A stretch of 64,000 nt of DNA from Castellaniella sp036379515 (GTDB lineage Bacteria > Pseudomonadota > Gammaproteobacteria > Burkholderiales > Burkholderiaceae_B), in contig NZ_DASVGN010000009.1 in the NCBI RefSeq assembly GCF_036379515.1, forward strand, positions 62,001 through 126,000, in the 5' to 3' direction. The notes under the pieces were generated by a model. It was not told the DNA's origin and made no database searches. It was given only the letters and a program-made list of their open reading frames with translations. Both the position numbers and the translations under genes were made by a program. Of this stretch, positions 52,101 to 61,508 are shown one piece after another (within the stretch, counting starts at the first letter, position 1; every line of letters begins with the position of its first letter).

Positions 52101-55100
52101 CGACCACTTCGGACGGGTAGCCTTCGATCACAAGTTCTCCGGCGTCCAGGCGCCCGGCCATGAGTGCAGTAGGATTTGCGAGCTGTTCTCCAGCCTTGAG
52201 GTTCGCCGCATCCGCTACCCCAGGATCGTGGGCCATCGAGTACTGAGTATCGCCACGCAGCTCAGCGTCAAACTTGTCTTCGAATTCGCGCGGATTCCAG
52301 TCGGGCGAAGACTCGTCACGGTCCAGATAGCCGTGCTCAATGAGCGCTTGGCGCATGTCATCAAGACTTCGCCCGCCCTTGGCCCGCAGAATCGGTTTGC
52401 CAAAGACGGAACCAGACCCTACCTCTTTATGGTCCGTCCCCCATTGGCTTTTCACCTCGTCACGGTCCAAGCCGCCCAGCTTTGCGATTGCGACAAAGAG
52501 CGAGTCGATGGCCGGGTCCAGCACTTTGGGATCGGACTTCGGCACTTCGATGGGCGCCACCTGATCGTTCGACTCCCTTTTTTCGCCCTTACCCATGCGT
52601 GCCGTGAGGAACTGCCAGGCTCGATATACCGGCTGCTGCAACACTTCGCGCCGGGCCTCGATGCGCATTTCTGCACGACGCTGGGCTGCGTTCTTTTGCA
52701 AGCCCTTCAGCACCCGCCCCCGAGCATTACGCAGCCATTGCATATCGCGCAACCCCCGGGCCTGCAGATCCTGCACAGCGTCCTGGGTGCCCCGTGCCTC
52801 GAGTGCTTGGTAGGCCGCATACTCTTCGGGGTTTATGCCGGCCTTGCCTGCTTCTTCTGCCGACTCAAAAAGCGGCATCATGCTGCGGCCTTGCTCCGCT
52901 AGCTGTATCTGGTCGTTGGTGGCGAGCATTCGATCAAACACCCCGCGCACGTCGTCAGAGAGCTCGACGTTCAGCGCCGTGAGCTTGTGGTAGACGTTCA
53001 GCATCCACGCCCGGAATTTCTGGAATAGCCCCTGCATTTCGATGGAGGGGGACTTGCCTTCAAACAGGTAGGCCTCAAAGCCTCGTGCAAACTGTTCGTG
53101 GTACGTGCGCTTGACTTCAGGGTCCAGGCCGTACCACTCAGTGAGATCCCGCACGTTGAACCACTTGAGCAGCGCGGCCATGTCCTTTCGTACGCTCTCA
53201 GGAGCATCAGGACGGGAAGCCATATCGGCCTGGGCTTCGAGGAAGAAGTGCCCGGTCTCATGCAGAAAGGTGGACAGATCGGCGTTCTTCAGTAGCGATA
53301 TGGTGAGTGTGCTGGGCGAGAATGTGCCGCGTGGCGCGCCGGTGGACTGGTCCAGGACGTGGAGATTGACACCGTCGTTCGGCTGCACTACGCTTTGTTC
53401 AAGGGTTTCATCTGTGATTCCACCCTCCGCCTTGTGAGCGGATGCGGAGCGGGTCGCAGCTTGAAGCCCTTTGCCATTTTCGATTGGGTTGTGGTTGTAG
53501 TAAAGATTGCCTTTGTCGTCCTCTCGAATCGTCACCCCGACACGCACCACCCTGTCACCAATTTGGACATCTCCCTCGAGCCAGTGGTACGCCTTGACGT
53601 TTGGATGGCGTGGATCGTTGACAGGTCCGCGCTCGAATAGCTGGCCGTTGCGCAGCAGATCTGGCAATGCAGCAAAGAGACGTATTTTTTCAGAGTTTGC
53701 GCTGGTGCTGAACGCCTTTCCAGGCGCTGGTATTTGGATGGTTTTACCGCTTCCCAAATTGATAATGGGCTTATTGCCGTGGTCGCCTGTAGTCTGTAGA
53801 TGCTTCACGTACCAGGATTGCGCCTTCGCACGCAGCTCTTTGATAGGGGTATCGACCCCGCCGAACTCGTCGCCCCGGATGGTCGCCGCAGGTTGACCTT
53901 GTCCATTCTGGTAATACGTCTGGATGTCGTTACCCAGGTGAGCCTCATCCCAGATGACGTAATTGCGGGACCCTTTGCCTTTGGCGCGGCTGTTGCCGTC
54001 CAGGTAGTGCAGCCCGGGGATACCAGCTGATTGCAGAGCGCGTGAAGCACCCTCCGCAGTCCTGAAAACATCCGAGAGCGTGCCATAGACATACTCGCCT
54101 GAGTTGCTGGGGTCCAGCACGGTATCAGCCAGCTCCTTGCGTGACTCAACGCCAAAGTCATCTAGCGCACGCTGCTCAACCGCATCCGATATGAGCAACT
54201 TGCGCAGCGCCTTCAGGATACGGGATGGCTGCTTCGACAGGGGCTTGTCCCAGTCCAGCATGTCAGAGTCTTCCGGAATCTCCGCGCTGTATAGCTGACC
54301 TTTGTTGAATTTCGATTCGCTAGATTCAATTCGTCGGCGGGCTTCGACTACGCTCGATATCTCCCGTTCGTAGCCTTCCGGTGTCATGTGCTTTTTGTTT
54401 TGCTCGAAGTACGCTTTGCGTGAATCGAGGTACGCAAGCGCTTTTTTCTTGCTGCCTTTCGATTCACGCCAGGCTGCTGATACCTCGAAACCGGGAAGGT
54501 CTGCCGGATCGGTTGGCATGTTTGAAAGGTTTTTGCGGTAGGAATCCGACACTGCACGCTTGCTTGCAAAGTAGATCCCCCAGCCAAAAGTAGCATTGCC
54601 TTCGCCGGTACCGATTTTGTTCAGTTTGAAACCCTGTTGCTCAACCCCACGATGGGGTGATCCGTGCCAGGCCTGCTGGTTAAGCACCTGGTTCCCCACC
54701 GCACCTTCTGCCTGCACGCGCAGCGGATATTCCTTGAATTGCTCTTCTGGTGTGATCCCACGTTCAGCGGCCTTGACCGCGTACCAGCTGCTCGCAAGCG
54801 TGGCATACGACTGGTTTACGTCTGGCGTGAAGCGCCCAGCATCGTTCAGTTGCGTGAGGATGGCCTGGTGCACCTGGTCGACCGACGCTTTGAAGCTGTC
54901 TTCGTTCTGGGCCTGAGCTGCAGCCTTTTCCACCTCGGCGCGCACTTGCTCCTGCTGCGTTTGCAGGTACGTCTGAGCCTCGGCCCGACTGAATCCGTCC
55001 TGGTCCGTGCGCAAGTGATCTAGCAGGCTGTTAGCCGCTTCGGTAGGCGCGATCTTGGCCGCGTACTCGTCGACTGGAATGGCGATGTCCCCACCAGTGC

Positions 55101-56445
55101 GGGCTGCTATGGGCAGTTGAGCGGCCACGGTTGGCGAGGCCTGGGCCACTTCTTCAGCCACGCCTGATTGCATCAAGGCGTCAGCACTGATGAAGACGTG
55201 CGAGACCGGGCCATTTTCCGCAGCATCCGATACGAATTGTTGAAAGGTATCCGGCGCGCGCTGCAGGAGCTTGGAGGCCTTCGCAGTGTCGTTGAGCTGC
55301 TGGACTAGGTTTGCATCGTCCATCCCCGCTTGTGCCTTGGAGCTATCCCCAGCGGCGCGCCGGGCAACCCCTTGCACCCCGCGTCCAAGCCCCGCAGTGA
55401 GCAAGGTTGTGGTGACTGTGGCAATGACGGTTTGCGCTTCCGCTTCAGGTAATTCTTGCAAGTAGGAAGAGAATGGCTTGTCAGGGTTGATGTTCGCCCA
55501 TTCGTTGAAATTCTGCCACGCGGTCGCCGCCATTTCGGTGGGTACTTCGGTAGCTATCTGTCCGCGCAGGATCTTCCACAAGCTGGACCCCGCTTTTACG
55601 TCACCTAGCAGGCGGCCTAGCGGTAACATTTCGGTGGCGACTTCCGCCGCTGCATCTTCGGTGCCGTAGAGCAGGGCGTGCGCAGGGGACTTGCCAGCGT
55701 CCAGGGCCTTGGTTGCTGACTGGCTGCCCTGCATTACCCCGGCGCTGGTGAGCGCAAACGCTGGGTTTCCCGTGAGAAGCGTGAGCCCCATCCCGGGGAG
55801 CATCTGGCCAAAGGACCGAAAGCCAGACACAACGCTTTGACCGGTGAAGCCCAACCCGGTTTGATCACCAGCCAATCGGTTGGAGAACGACTCAGCGCCT
55901 TTGCGCTGGTACTCGAGCCATGAACTAAGGCTGCTCTTCGGAGCCACCAGCTTAGCGCCCGTTTCCAGAGTGCCGTAAATGGCCGCGTTAGGGTCTGCTA
56001 CCAAACCAGCAACCGCCCCGCGTACTGCCTGAGATACTGGACGCAAGACCGACTCGAGGCCGCTCAGTGTACCCACGTCATCGTGGGCCACCTTCGCCTT
56101 CTCGATATCCGCCAGTAGCGCCGCCGTCGCGGGTGATGTTTTGCTAAGCGTATCGAAGTCGATGCTGCCGATTGCAACCTGCTGACGGGCCTGGGTCGGG
56201 TTGCTAAGCACTGTCTGCACTGGCAGGTTGGCCCGGCGGGCAACGGCCTGCGCTTCAGCGTAGGAATCTGGATCGGTGGGGTAAGCGAGCGCGAACCCAG
56301 CGCGCGCCGCCTTGGCTTGATTTGGGTGCAGACTGCCTTGCACAGCCACGTCATAGTCCTGCGTGGTGAGCATCCCCGGCTGTTGATCGGCGGCTGGCGA
56401 CTGGTCCAGCGTCTTGGCTACTGCGGTATCAAATTCGTCGGTCAT
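49114..56445 (-). CDS. Giant polyvalent virion/ejection protein (2443 residues)
   Basis: A very large phage protein. Segments that can be seen: an N-terminal helical, partly hydrophobic region (to about 400); an ADP-ribosyltransferase-like stretch at about 591-630 (AWHGSPHRGV, then FGWGIYFASKRAVSDSY), with a matching end near 830 (GSRNYVIWDEAHL); a region at about 892-965 resembling the barnase/EndoU-like domains of polyvalent proteins (INLGSGKTIQIP to NLYYNHNP); a zinc-peptidase-like HETGHFFLEAQADMA at about 1061; long helical stretches; and a C-terminal region (about 2050-2440, ASRMGFSIWTAVMQPLGL) typical of large polyvalent proteins. Probably packaged and injected with DNA. Enzyme activities are inferred. 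Confidence 0.78.
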   Translation of the reverse strand: MTDEFDTAVAKTLDQSPAADQQPGMLTTQDYDVAVQGSLHPNQAKAARAGFALAYPTDPDSYAEAQAVARRANLPVQTVLSNPTQARQQVAIGSIDFDTLSKTSPATAALLADIEKAKVAHDDVGTLSGLESVLRPVSQAVRGAVAGLVADPNAAIYGTLETGAKLVAPKSSLSSWLEYQRKGAESFSNRLAGDQTGLGFTGQSVVSGFRSFGQMLPGMGLTLLTGNPAFALTSAGVMQGSQSATKALDAGKSPAHALLYGTEDAAAEVATEMLPLGRLLGDVKAGSSLWKILRGQIATEVPTEMAATAWQNFNEWANINPDKPFSSYLQELPEAEAQTVIATVTTTLLTAGLGRGVQGVARRAAGDSSKAQAGMDDANLVQQLNDTAKASKLLQRAPDTFQQFVSDAAENGPVSHVFISADALMQSGVAEEVAQASPTVAAQLPIAARTGGDIAIPVDEYAAKIAPTEAANSLLDHLRTDQDGFSRAEAQTYLQTQQEQVRAEVEKAAAQAQNEDSFKASVDQVHQAILTQLNDAGRFTPDVNQSYATLASSWYAVKAAERGITPEEQFKEYPLRVQAEGAVGNQVLNQQAWHGSPHRGVEQQGFKLNKIGTGEGNATFGWGIYFASKRAVSDSYRKNLSNMPTDPADLPGFEVSAAWRESKGSKKKALAYLDSRKAYFEQNKKHMTPEGYEREISSVVEARRRIESSESKFNKGQLYSAEIPEDSDMLDWDKPLSKQPSRILKALRKLLISDAVEQRALDDFGVESRKELADTVLDPSNSGEYVYGTLSDVFRTAEGASRALQSAGIPGLHYLDGNSRAKGKGSRNYVIWDEAHLGNDIQTYYQNGQGQPAATIRGDEFGGVDTPIKELRAKAQSWYVKHLQTTGDHGNKPIINLGSGKTIQIPAPGKAFSTSANSEKIRLFAALPDLLRNGQLFERGPVNDPRHPNVKAYHWLEGDVQIGDRVVRVGVTIREDDKGNLYYNHNPIENGKGLQAATRSASAHKAEGGITDETLEQSVVQPNDGVNLHVLDQSTGAPRGTFSPSTLTISLLKNADLSTFLHETGHFFLEAQADMASRPDAPESVRKDMAALLKWFNVRDLTEWYGLDPEVKRTYHEQFARGFEAYLFEGKSPSIEMQGLFQKFRAWMLNVYHKLTALNVELSDDVRGVFDRMLATNDQIQLAEQGRSMMPLFESAEEAGKAGINPEEYAAYQALEARGTQDAVQDLQARGLRDMQWLRNARGRVLKGLQKNAAQRRAEMRIEARREVLQQPVYRAWQFLTARMGKGEKRESNDQVAPIEVPKSDPKVLDPAIDSLFVAIAKLGGLDRDEVKSQWGTDHKEVGSGSVFGKPILRAKGGRSLDDMRQALIEHGYLDRDESSPDWNPREFEDKFDAELRGDTQYSMAHDPGVADAANLKAGEQLANPTALMAGRLDAGELVIEGYPSEVVDALKAHRMVAKHGLHPDVVAELFGFTSGDEMVRALAQAQPLREAIDATTDAKMLERYGDLATPEALEHAADAAIHNDARARFTAAEAGILERLANPTAPTGQTDRRGRPTSRGVLLPAARELARGVIARTRVRDMRPGQYTTAEARAGKNAKTAMSKGDVAQAAAEKRNQVIQQQLARQALEAQDEVERTVRFLKKFDREGVRKSLDPDFRDQIDTLLERFDLRTGQSLKAIDKRASLAAWIEAQAKTGVEPDIAPYLVADANRTSYKNLTVEELRGLADAVRQIEHLGRLKNRLLTDKKNREFAAVRDEVVAQVEENGGKPISQDRRLNRTTHGALSRAGRSARELWAAHMNIAEWVRRMSGNKDGGTLWEYLVRTANERAQFESDKKADATLALAKILDPVVKLQKMGGAGKSFPSISRSLNAEERFAIALNMGNEGNIQRVLGGENWTPQQIMPVLESLTEAEWHAVQQVWDYIETYRPLIAAKQRRVYGVEPNWVEPQALTINTADGKTITLRGGYYPIKYDPARSTAAQLHDEAEQIKLQMGGGFTSTTTSRSFTKARADDVKGRPILYSLSGLYSGMNEVIHDLAWHEFLIDANRLVKDKRFGDAVRLYHGAEVVKEFTTWTRDIATGDRQAHGVMDASIAHLRQMLSASRMGFSIWTAVMQPLGLTQSVVRIGGHWTGEGIKTYLVNPAQAIRTAQEKSPFMASRNRTKFRELNQLRALVERQGKVREFLARYPYWLMLKATEVAEVPTWHGAYLKAQSEGHDEAASVALADQAVIDSQSSGELHNRARVQRGGELSQLMTPFMTFMRTSQALSRNALHGADTPAKRGKAAADLLMIYLVPSVTTYLFHALLMPQGGDDDDSWAGVARGVVAETLSYMMSGFVGLNQVSSIPYVFESGRPTDYAGPAALSVFGDLQHVGSRVAKAARGDEVEFNDAFARALINLAGDTTGIPSSQINRTLRGVKAITKGRTKNPVDAARAVIFGAPAH

Positions 56446-58634
56446 TTGGCGGCTATCTTCTTCGTAGTCTGCAGTGTCCAGAATGCATTGAGAATCATGG
56501 CGTCTGTTGGATCGTCGACCCCCATTCGCTTAAATGCGGCTTTGATACCGTCTTTGGTGCGCCCGTCGATGTCGCCCACCTTCATGGACAGGATAGGAGC
56601 TGACGAATTGGAGAGCCAGCCGTGCACCGTAGCCGACTTCAGGAACAGCGAATCAAGCTGCTGCTCAACTTCAGCATCCGTGAATTTCTTGCCCGCTTCA
56701 CGCTGGGCCGCAACCATGTACCCGTTGATGAACTTGCGGATGCCCCCCACGCGTGCGGCGTCGGATGAGCCGTCCTTAGGAGTGGGATCTACACCCATCA
56801 TCCGCAGCCGCGAATCAACTCCGGTCTTGATGGCAGGGCTGTTCAGACTTCCCGGACCAGTGCTACCTGCAGAGGTACCCTGAGCTTTGGCCCGTTCGTC
56901 CGAGAAGTGCTTGAAGTCAGCTGCCGACAGACTGGTACGAAGCGCATAGAACTGATCGTCAGATAGCCCGGCCAAATAGCCTTGATCGTTCGTGAGCTTG
57001 TTGTATAGCCACAGACTTGTCGTGTCGTCACCCTTAGCGAAGCGGTCGGCCGCAGTCATGACTGAGGTGAGCTTTTCAGGAGGAATGGCCGCACGAATGT
57101 CTATGGGTAGTTCAGAGAAGCGCCCGCCGTTCTGCTCAAGCCCGCGCAGCGCATCCGCTACCGCCTTGTCGCCTTGCTGCTTGAGGGCTTCAGTCTGCAC
57201 GCGGTACTGACGATCCGCCTCGGTGAGCGCAATCTTGAGCGCCTTCGGATCATTGGCCACCCGTGGGTCACTGCGTATGCCTGCCTCTACATCAGCCAGT
57301 GTGGGGCGGTCTGGTTGCCCAGCACCAGAGCTGTAGGCCTTCATGTTGCCCGTCACATAGTCCTGCGTCTGTTTGTGGTTCGCGGGCGTGCGGGCGTCGT
57401 TGTTCAGCTGCCAGAACCAGTCTGCCTGCTGCGTGCCGGGGGCGGCCTTGCCCGCGCGGTCGGTGGCTTCCTTCACCCAGCGAGGGCCCGCGTTATAAGC
57501 GGCGTAGGCCTTTGCCAGGTCGCCGCCGAAGTCCTGCAGCTGCTGTTTGAAGTAGGCCATGCCAAGCGTGCGGTTGTATTGCGGATCGTTGCGGTACCGG
57601 TCTTCATCCCACTGGATACCCAAAGCCTTGGCTGCATCTTTCGCGGTACCCGGCATGAGCTGGGCCACACCCACTGCGCCCGCGCTTGAGGTGAGCGGCT
57701 TCCCATCCGCCCCGAACTGTTGCCCGCCAGACTCAGTATTCACGGCAACGTTGAACGCTCGCTCAGCGTCTCCCACCTGTAGAGGGTTCTTGGCCACCCA
57801 GTCGGTAGCGGCAGTCTGGCCGTTTTGCAGGGCCACGTTATCCAGGATAGGTTTACTCACTGCCAGGATATCGTCAGCGTTCATTTCGCCGCTGAACTTG
57901 TGCAAGTAGGCGCTTGCATATGCTGTATCGCCCGCCTGCAGGGCAGATAGCAGAGCGGTCTTGTGCGCTGCGCTGGTGAGGTCGCGCACTCGTGCCTGTT
58001 GCCATTCAGGGGATTTACCTCCGACACGCATTTCATCGTAGGTGGCGGCCTTGATACGCCCGACAGCCGCAGTCACTGCATCCGGATTGTTCCAGTTCAG
58101 GCTGATGTCACGCATGGCCGTGCTTTGCATGCCCTGAGCGTTGGACAGCGCATAAGTGCGGTACTCCTGCGTGGAGTGACGCATTGCCTGTCCGCGAAAC
58201 GAGGTGAGCACTTCGCCAGAAGCTACCGAAAAGGCTTGCCGCTGGGCATCGTTCTTCAGGCCAGAGTAGGCCTGCGAAATCACCTGCTGCAGCTTGCCGC
58301 CATATTCTTCATCGAGCGATTGATCGTCTGGCCGGTAGAGCGCTTGCGAACCCTTCAGGCTGGTGAATCCGGTCTTCGGGTCATAGGCGAGGTCCAGGGC
58401 TGCGTTCTTCACGCGGTCCATGTTCTCGTTGACAACCTGCTGGTTGGCTTCACGCACCATGTCCAGCGCGACCGCACCCAGTCTGCCTCCAGCATCCTGC
58501 ATGGATTGGCCCATCTGCTGGGCTTGCTGGCCCGCAACGTCGGGTGTGTTGGCGGGCTTCGCTGGCTGCAGGCCAACCAGGGGAAGAGTGGTGGGTGCCG
58601 CTTGAAGCCCTTCGGCCATTGGTACACGTGGCAT
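56442..58634 (-). CDS. Internal virion protein with lytic transglycosylase domain
   Basis: A 730-residue protein. An SLT-type domain at about residues 293-400 shows the catalytic Glu in NVAVNTESGGQQFGADG, then SAGAVGVAQLMPGTAKDAAKALG and AYAAYNAGPRWV. The rest is helical and Gln/Ala-rich. Like T7 gp16 it probably travels with the DNA and opens the peptidoglycan on entry. Its stop overlaps the giant gene start by four bases, and the 207-residue gene ends two bases before it. Confidence 0.82.
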   Translation of the reverse strand: MPRVPMAEGLQAAPTTLPLVGLQPAKPANTPDVAGQQAQQMGQSMQDAGGRLGAVALDMVREANQQVVNENMDRVKNAALDLAYDPKTGFTSLKGSQALYRPDDQSLDEEYGGKLQQVISQAYSGLKNDAQRQAFSVASGEVLTSFRGQAMRHSTQEYRTYALSNAQGMQSTAMRDISLNWNNPDAVTAAVGRIKAATYDEMRVGGKSPEWQQARVRDLTSAAHKTALLSALQAGDTAYASAYLHKFSGEMNADDILAVSKPILDNVALQNGQTAATDWVAKNPLQVGDAERAFNVAVNTESGGQQFGADGKPLTSSAGAVGVAQLMPGTAKDAAKALGIQWDEDRYRNDPQYNRTLGMAYFKQQLQDFGGDLAKAYAAYNAGPRWVKEATDRAGKAAPGTQQADWFWQLNNDARTPANHKQTQDYVTGNMKAYSSGAGQPDRPTLADVEAGIRSDPRVANDPKALKIALTEADRQYRVQTEALKQQGDKAVADALRGLEQNGGRFSELPIDIRAAIPPEKLTSVMTAADRFAKGDDTTSLWLYNKLTNDQGYLAGLSDDQFYALRTSLSAADFKHFSDERAKAQGTSAGSTGPGSLNSPAIKTGVDSRLRMMGVDPTPKDGSSDAARVGGIRKFINGYMVAAQREAGKKFTDAEVEQQLDSLFLKSATVHGWLSNSSAPILSMKVGDIDGRTKDGIKAAFKRMGVDDPTDAMILNAFWTLQTTKKIAAK

Positions 58635-58636
58635 GC

Positions 58637-59260
58637 CTATCCCCAGAAGCCCATCTGTTTGCCGAAGGTATCCAGATCGGGGCGCGTATCCGTGTTGTTT
58701 TTGGCGAATTTGTACCAGGAATCAGCGACCCGGCCGGCACCCGCGAGAAGCGAAGTCCCTGCGGCACCCACTGGGCTTATCGAACTGGCCACGGACTGAC
58801 GCGAAAGCGCGTCAATGCGAGCGTTCGAGGCCTGCGCTTGCATGTTCAGGCCCTGCGTGCGGTACCCCCATGCGGTGCGTACAGCATTGGCGGTGATCGT
58901 GTTGGCGTCGATCTCCTTCAGGATCTCAGTAGAGGCCTGAATCTCAGCGGCATTGCCTTCGCCCACGTCTACACCGTTGGCCGCAAGCGCTGCACGCTGT
59001 GCACTCTTTGTTTGACCCGCCTTCATGGTGGCCGCCGCCACTTGCTGCTGGCCTTGTGAGAGAGCGGATTGAGCACTCAGTTCCGCCATGCGTGCGTTCG
59101 CATCGTAAATACGTGCGTTCGCATCGGACACTGCGGCCTGACTGCGCAACCCCGCCTGGGCGGCAGATGCGCCAAAAAAACTGCCGAGGCCAGAACTGAT
59201 TGCGCCGCCCGCCTGCGTAATCATCGAAGCCTGCGCAAGTTGGCTGGCGTTAAAGCTCAT
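58637..59260 (-). CDS. Internal virion/ejection protein (T7 gp14-like position)
   Basis: A 207-residue protein. The N-terminal GGAISSGLGSFFGASAAQAG is small-residue rich and could insert in membranes; the middle is a long helix of Ala/Gln repeats (NARIYDANARMAELSAQSAL). The phrase LAANGVDVGEGNAAEIQAST occurs in many podoviral internal proteins. It lies before the transglycosylase-bearing and giant ejection proteins, matching the three-protein ejection set of podoviruses. Identification rests on position and general resemblance. Confidence 0.7.
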   Translation of the reverse strand: MSFNASQLAQASMITQAGGAISSGLGSFFGASAAQAGLRSQAAVSDANARIYDANARMAELSAQSALSQGQQQVAAATMKAGQTKSAQRAALAANGVDVGEGNAAEIQASTEILKEIDANTITANAVRTAWGYRTQGLNMQAQASNARIDALSRQSVASSISPVGAAGTSLLAGAGRVADSWYKFAKNNTDTRPDLDTFGKQMGFWG

Positions 59261-59318
59261 GCGGTAGATCCTCCGGGTATGGTGCGACCATAGCGCCCGC
59301 GCGCGAAGATACGCGCAC

Positions 59319-61505
59319 CTATCCGCCTAGCGCTACCTCGACGGTGAGGGCTACCACGGTGAGTGGTAATGGGTCCGATTGGCGAACGTATACCTGCCCC
59401 CCATCTGACCAGGAGGGCGTTGTGCGAATCGCAATCTCTTCGGTCTTCAAAGCCGGAGCCGACCCATAGGGCTCGTCAGTGCGTTGTTTGGCTTCAGTCA
59501 ACCTGTCCAATGAAGGCCCCACGAAGATGCCAGACGACTGGAATACTCGCAGCCATACCTGATTGATATTCTTCGGGCGTCCTTGCCCGAATGCGCTGTC
59601 GATTTGCATGGCGATAGGTAGCGTGGCGAGCTCTGCCGTGATGGGCAGACCTACCTGCACAACGCTTGCTTCGTGTTCGAGATGAATCGAGCCATCCGTC
59701 ACCACCTGCCGAGGATGCACACCACCGTCGGCCAGGATGCTGACCTCTTTACCTTCCAGATGATCTAGACCACTGATAGTCTTGGCGGGGGCCCCGGCAT
59801 AGGTCATGCCGCTATCGACAAAAAACGCATTGTCAGGGCTGGTGATGTAGCGCGAGGCCATGCGCTCTACATAGCGCACTTCTTGGCCGTTCACCGAACG
59901 CCGGATGATGCAGTACAAAACATCCTCTTCGTTCTCTGCAACCACGGCACACGACTCAAATGCGCCGTCCGTGTCATGCCGGTGCCAGGCTCCGACCTGT
60001 TGCTCAGGAACATAGGTCAGGCCCAGAAGGTCGCCGCTGGTGCTGACCATCCACACGAGAGGTATAGGCGCCTTCGCATAAGCCATGTCCACGATCCGGT
60101 AGGTATCGAAGAGGTGTGGTGCGCGCAGCGACAAGTCTCCGGTCACAAATCCGCTTGCCTGCCAGTTGTAGGCGAGTTCTCGGGCGTGCCCGCCCCGTGC
60201 CGCGCTGTAGAGCAACGTGTTGTTGACGATGACCGGCTGCACGTTCGAAGCACCCACGTAGGACTGCGGGCGCACGCTGGTGGTATCTGGCGTGATGGCA
60301 TCCGAGTTGATGGGGACGATGGCCCACTCGGCCGAGCTGGTGAGCACCAGGAGCTGCGAGAGTGGCACGATGTGACGTACCGTGTTGGCTTCGCGCGCGG
60401 CTACCCGAAAGGCAATGCGATCATCGGCCTTCACCGGCAGCGAGTAGGACATGTCTGATTCTGTGGCGCTCTTGGTCATCCACAGGTTTTGCGGCTTGTT
60501 CGTGGTGCCGGCAAAGCAACGGCGCTGTTCGAAGTACGAGACGGCGGCGGGGTACTTGCCGGGGCCATCGAACACCGTCTCGTAGATGGGCGGCGTCTTG
60601 CTCATGTCGGGCGAGATGTTGTCATCCACAATGGACAACCCATCAGTCTGCCCGATATAGCCGTACAGGCCTCCTTGCTGCTTATAGACGTTGTACCGGG
60701 ACGCCCCAGTCACGGTCGCCCATGCGATTGTGTTTGTGCACCCTGTTTGGAATAGGTTGCTTGATACGGACCCCGCAGTCGACGCGGGCGATTCGCGCAC
60801 GTTGTCCGCGTCCATGGCAGTCACAACATAGTAGTGATTGATGGCCGCCCCCGAAGACCCCGCAGCGGTCACTGTGGGGGCTGCTGGTGCAGCAATGCCA
60901 GGCGTGAAGGAAATGTCCTGCAGCACCCACTGCGTAGCCCCCAGACGCCGCAGCTCGCACGGTGGGTAGTTCGGGTGCACCAGGGTCAGCACGTCCGCCG
61001 ACTGCACATAATGAATATCGAAGAGGTCCGCTTCAGCGAACGGGTTGGGGGCCTCGTACTCACCCGAGGCGGGTAGAAGGTACCAGTAACTCACGTCTGG
61101 AGGCGCGTTACCCGTGGTGGGCGCAGTGCAGTAATAGTTGGCACCAGCATCTGACACCAGGTCTCCTATGACGTAGGCATGGCCAGCATCGTAGGCCGCC
61201 GGAGAACCAGCAAGGAGCGTGGCGCCCTGAGTGTGAAAACGAAAGTACCCCGCGCCCAACTCAATCACCATCGTCTGTGTGGTTGAGTACGTGAACGCTA
61301 TGAGCCGGGTACGTTTGGCCGAGTCCTTCACCTCACGCACGAAGCCAAAGCCTGCACGATTCTCTACCGGCCCCTGAGGCTTGACGATGAAGTTGCGGCA
61401 CGACGCCAAGCCGCTTTGGTACTTGGAATCGTCGGCGCGCCCGAAGAACTCGGGTGTGACTTCACCCCCGGAAAACGAGAGCTGCAGCTTCTTCACGCTT
61501 GGCAT
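59319..61505 (-). CDS. Tail nozzle-like structural protein with fibronectin-III-like insert
   Basis: A 728-residue protein starting KKLQLSFSGGEVTPEFFGRADDSKYQSGLASCRNF, typical of podoviral nozzle or stabilisation proteins. A fibronectin-III-like insert is seen at about residues 205-290 (AAPAAPTVTAAGSSGAAINHYYVV, VTGASRYNVYKQ). The following RRCFAGTTNKPQNLWMTKSA is also characteristic. It probably forms the distal tail tube below the adaptor encoded just upstream, from which it is separated by three bases. Confidence 0.8.
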   Translation of the reverse strand: MPSVKKLQLSFSGGEVTPEFFGRADDSKYQSGLASCRNFIVKPQGPVENRAGFGFVREVKDSAKRTRLIAFTYSTTQTMVIELGAGYFRFHTQGATLLAGSPAAYDAGHAYVIGDLVSDAGANYYCTAPTTGNAPPDVSYWYLLPASGEYEAPNPFAEADLFDIHYVQSADVLTLVHPNYPPCELRRLGATQWVLQDISFTPGIAAPAAPTVTAAGSSGAAINHYYVVTAMDADNVRESPASTAGSVSSNLFQTGCTNTIAWATVTGASRYNVYKQQGGLYGYIGQTDGLSIVDDNISPDMSKTPPIYETVFDGPGKYPAAVSYFEQRRCFAGTTNKPQNLWMTKSATESDMSYSLPVKADDRIAFRVAAREANTVRHIVPLSQLLVLTSSAEWAIVPINSDAITPDTTSVRPQSYVGASNVQPVIVNNTLLYSAARGGHARELAYNWQASGFVTGDLSLRAPHLFDTYRIVDMAYAKAPIPLVWMVSTSGDLLGLTYVPEQQVGAWHRHDTDGAFESCAVVAENEEDVLYCIIRRSVNGQEVRYVERMASRYITSPDNAFFVDSGMTYAGAPAKTISGLDHLEGKEVSILADGGVHPRQVVTDGSIHLEHEASVVQVGLPITAELATLPIAMQIDSAFGQGRPKNINQVWLRVFQSSGIFVGPSLDRLTEAKQRTDEPYGSAPALKTEEIAIRTTPSWSDGGQVYVRQSDPLPLTVVALTVEVALGG

Positions 61506-61508
61506 GAT

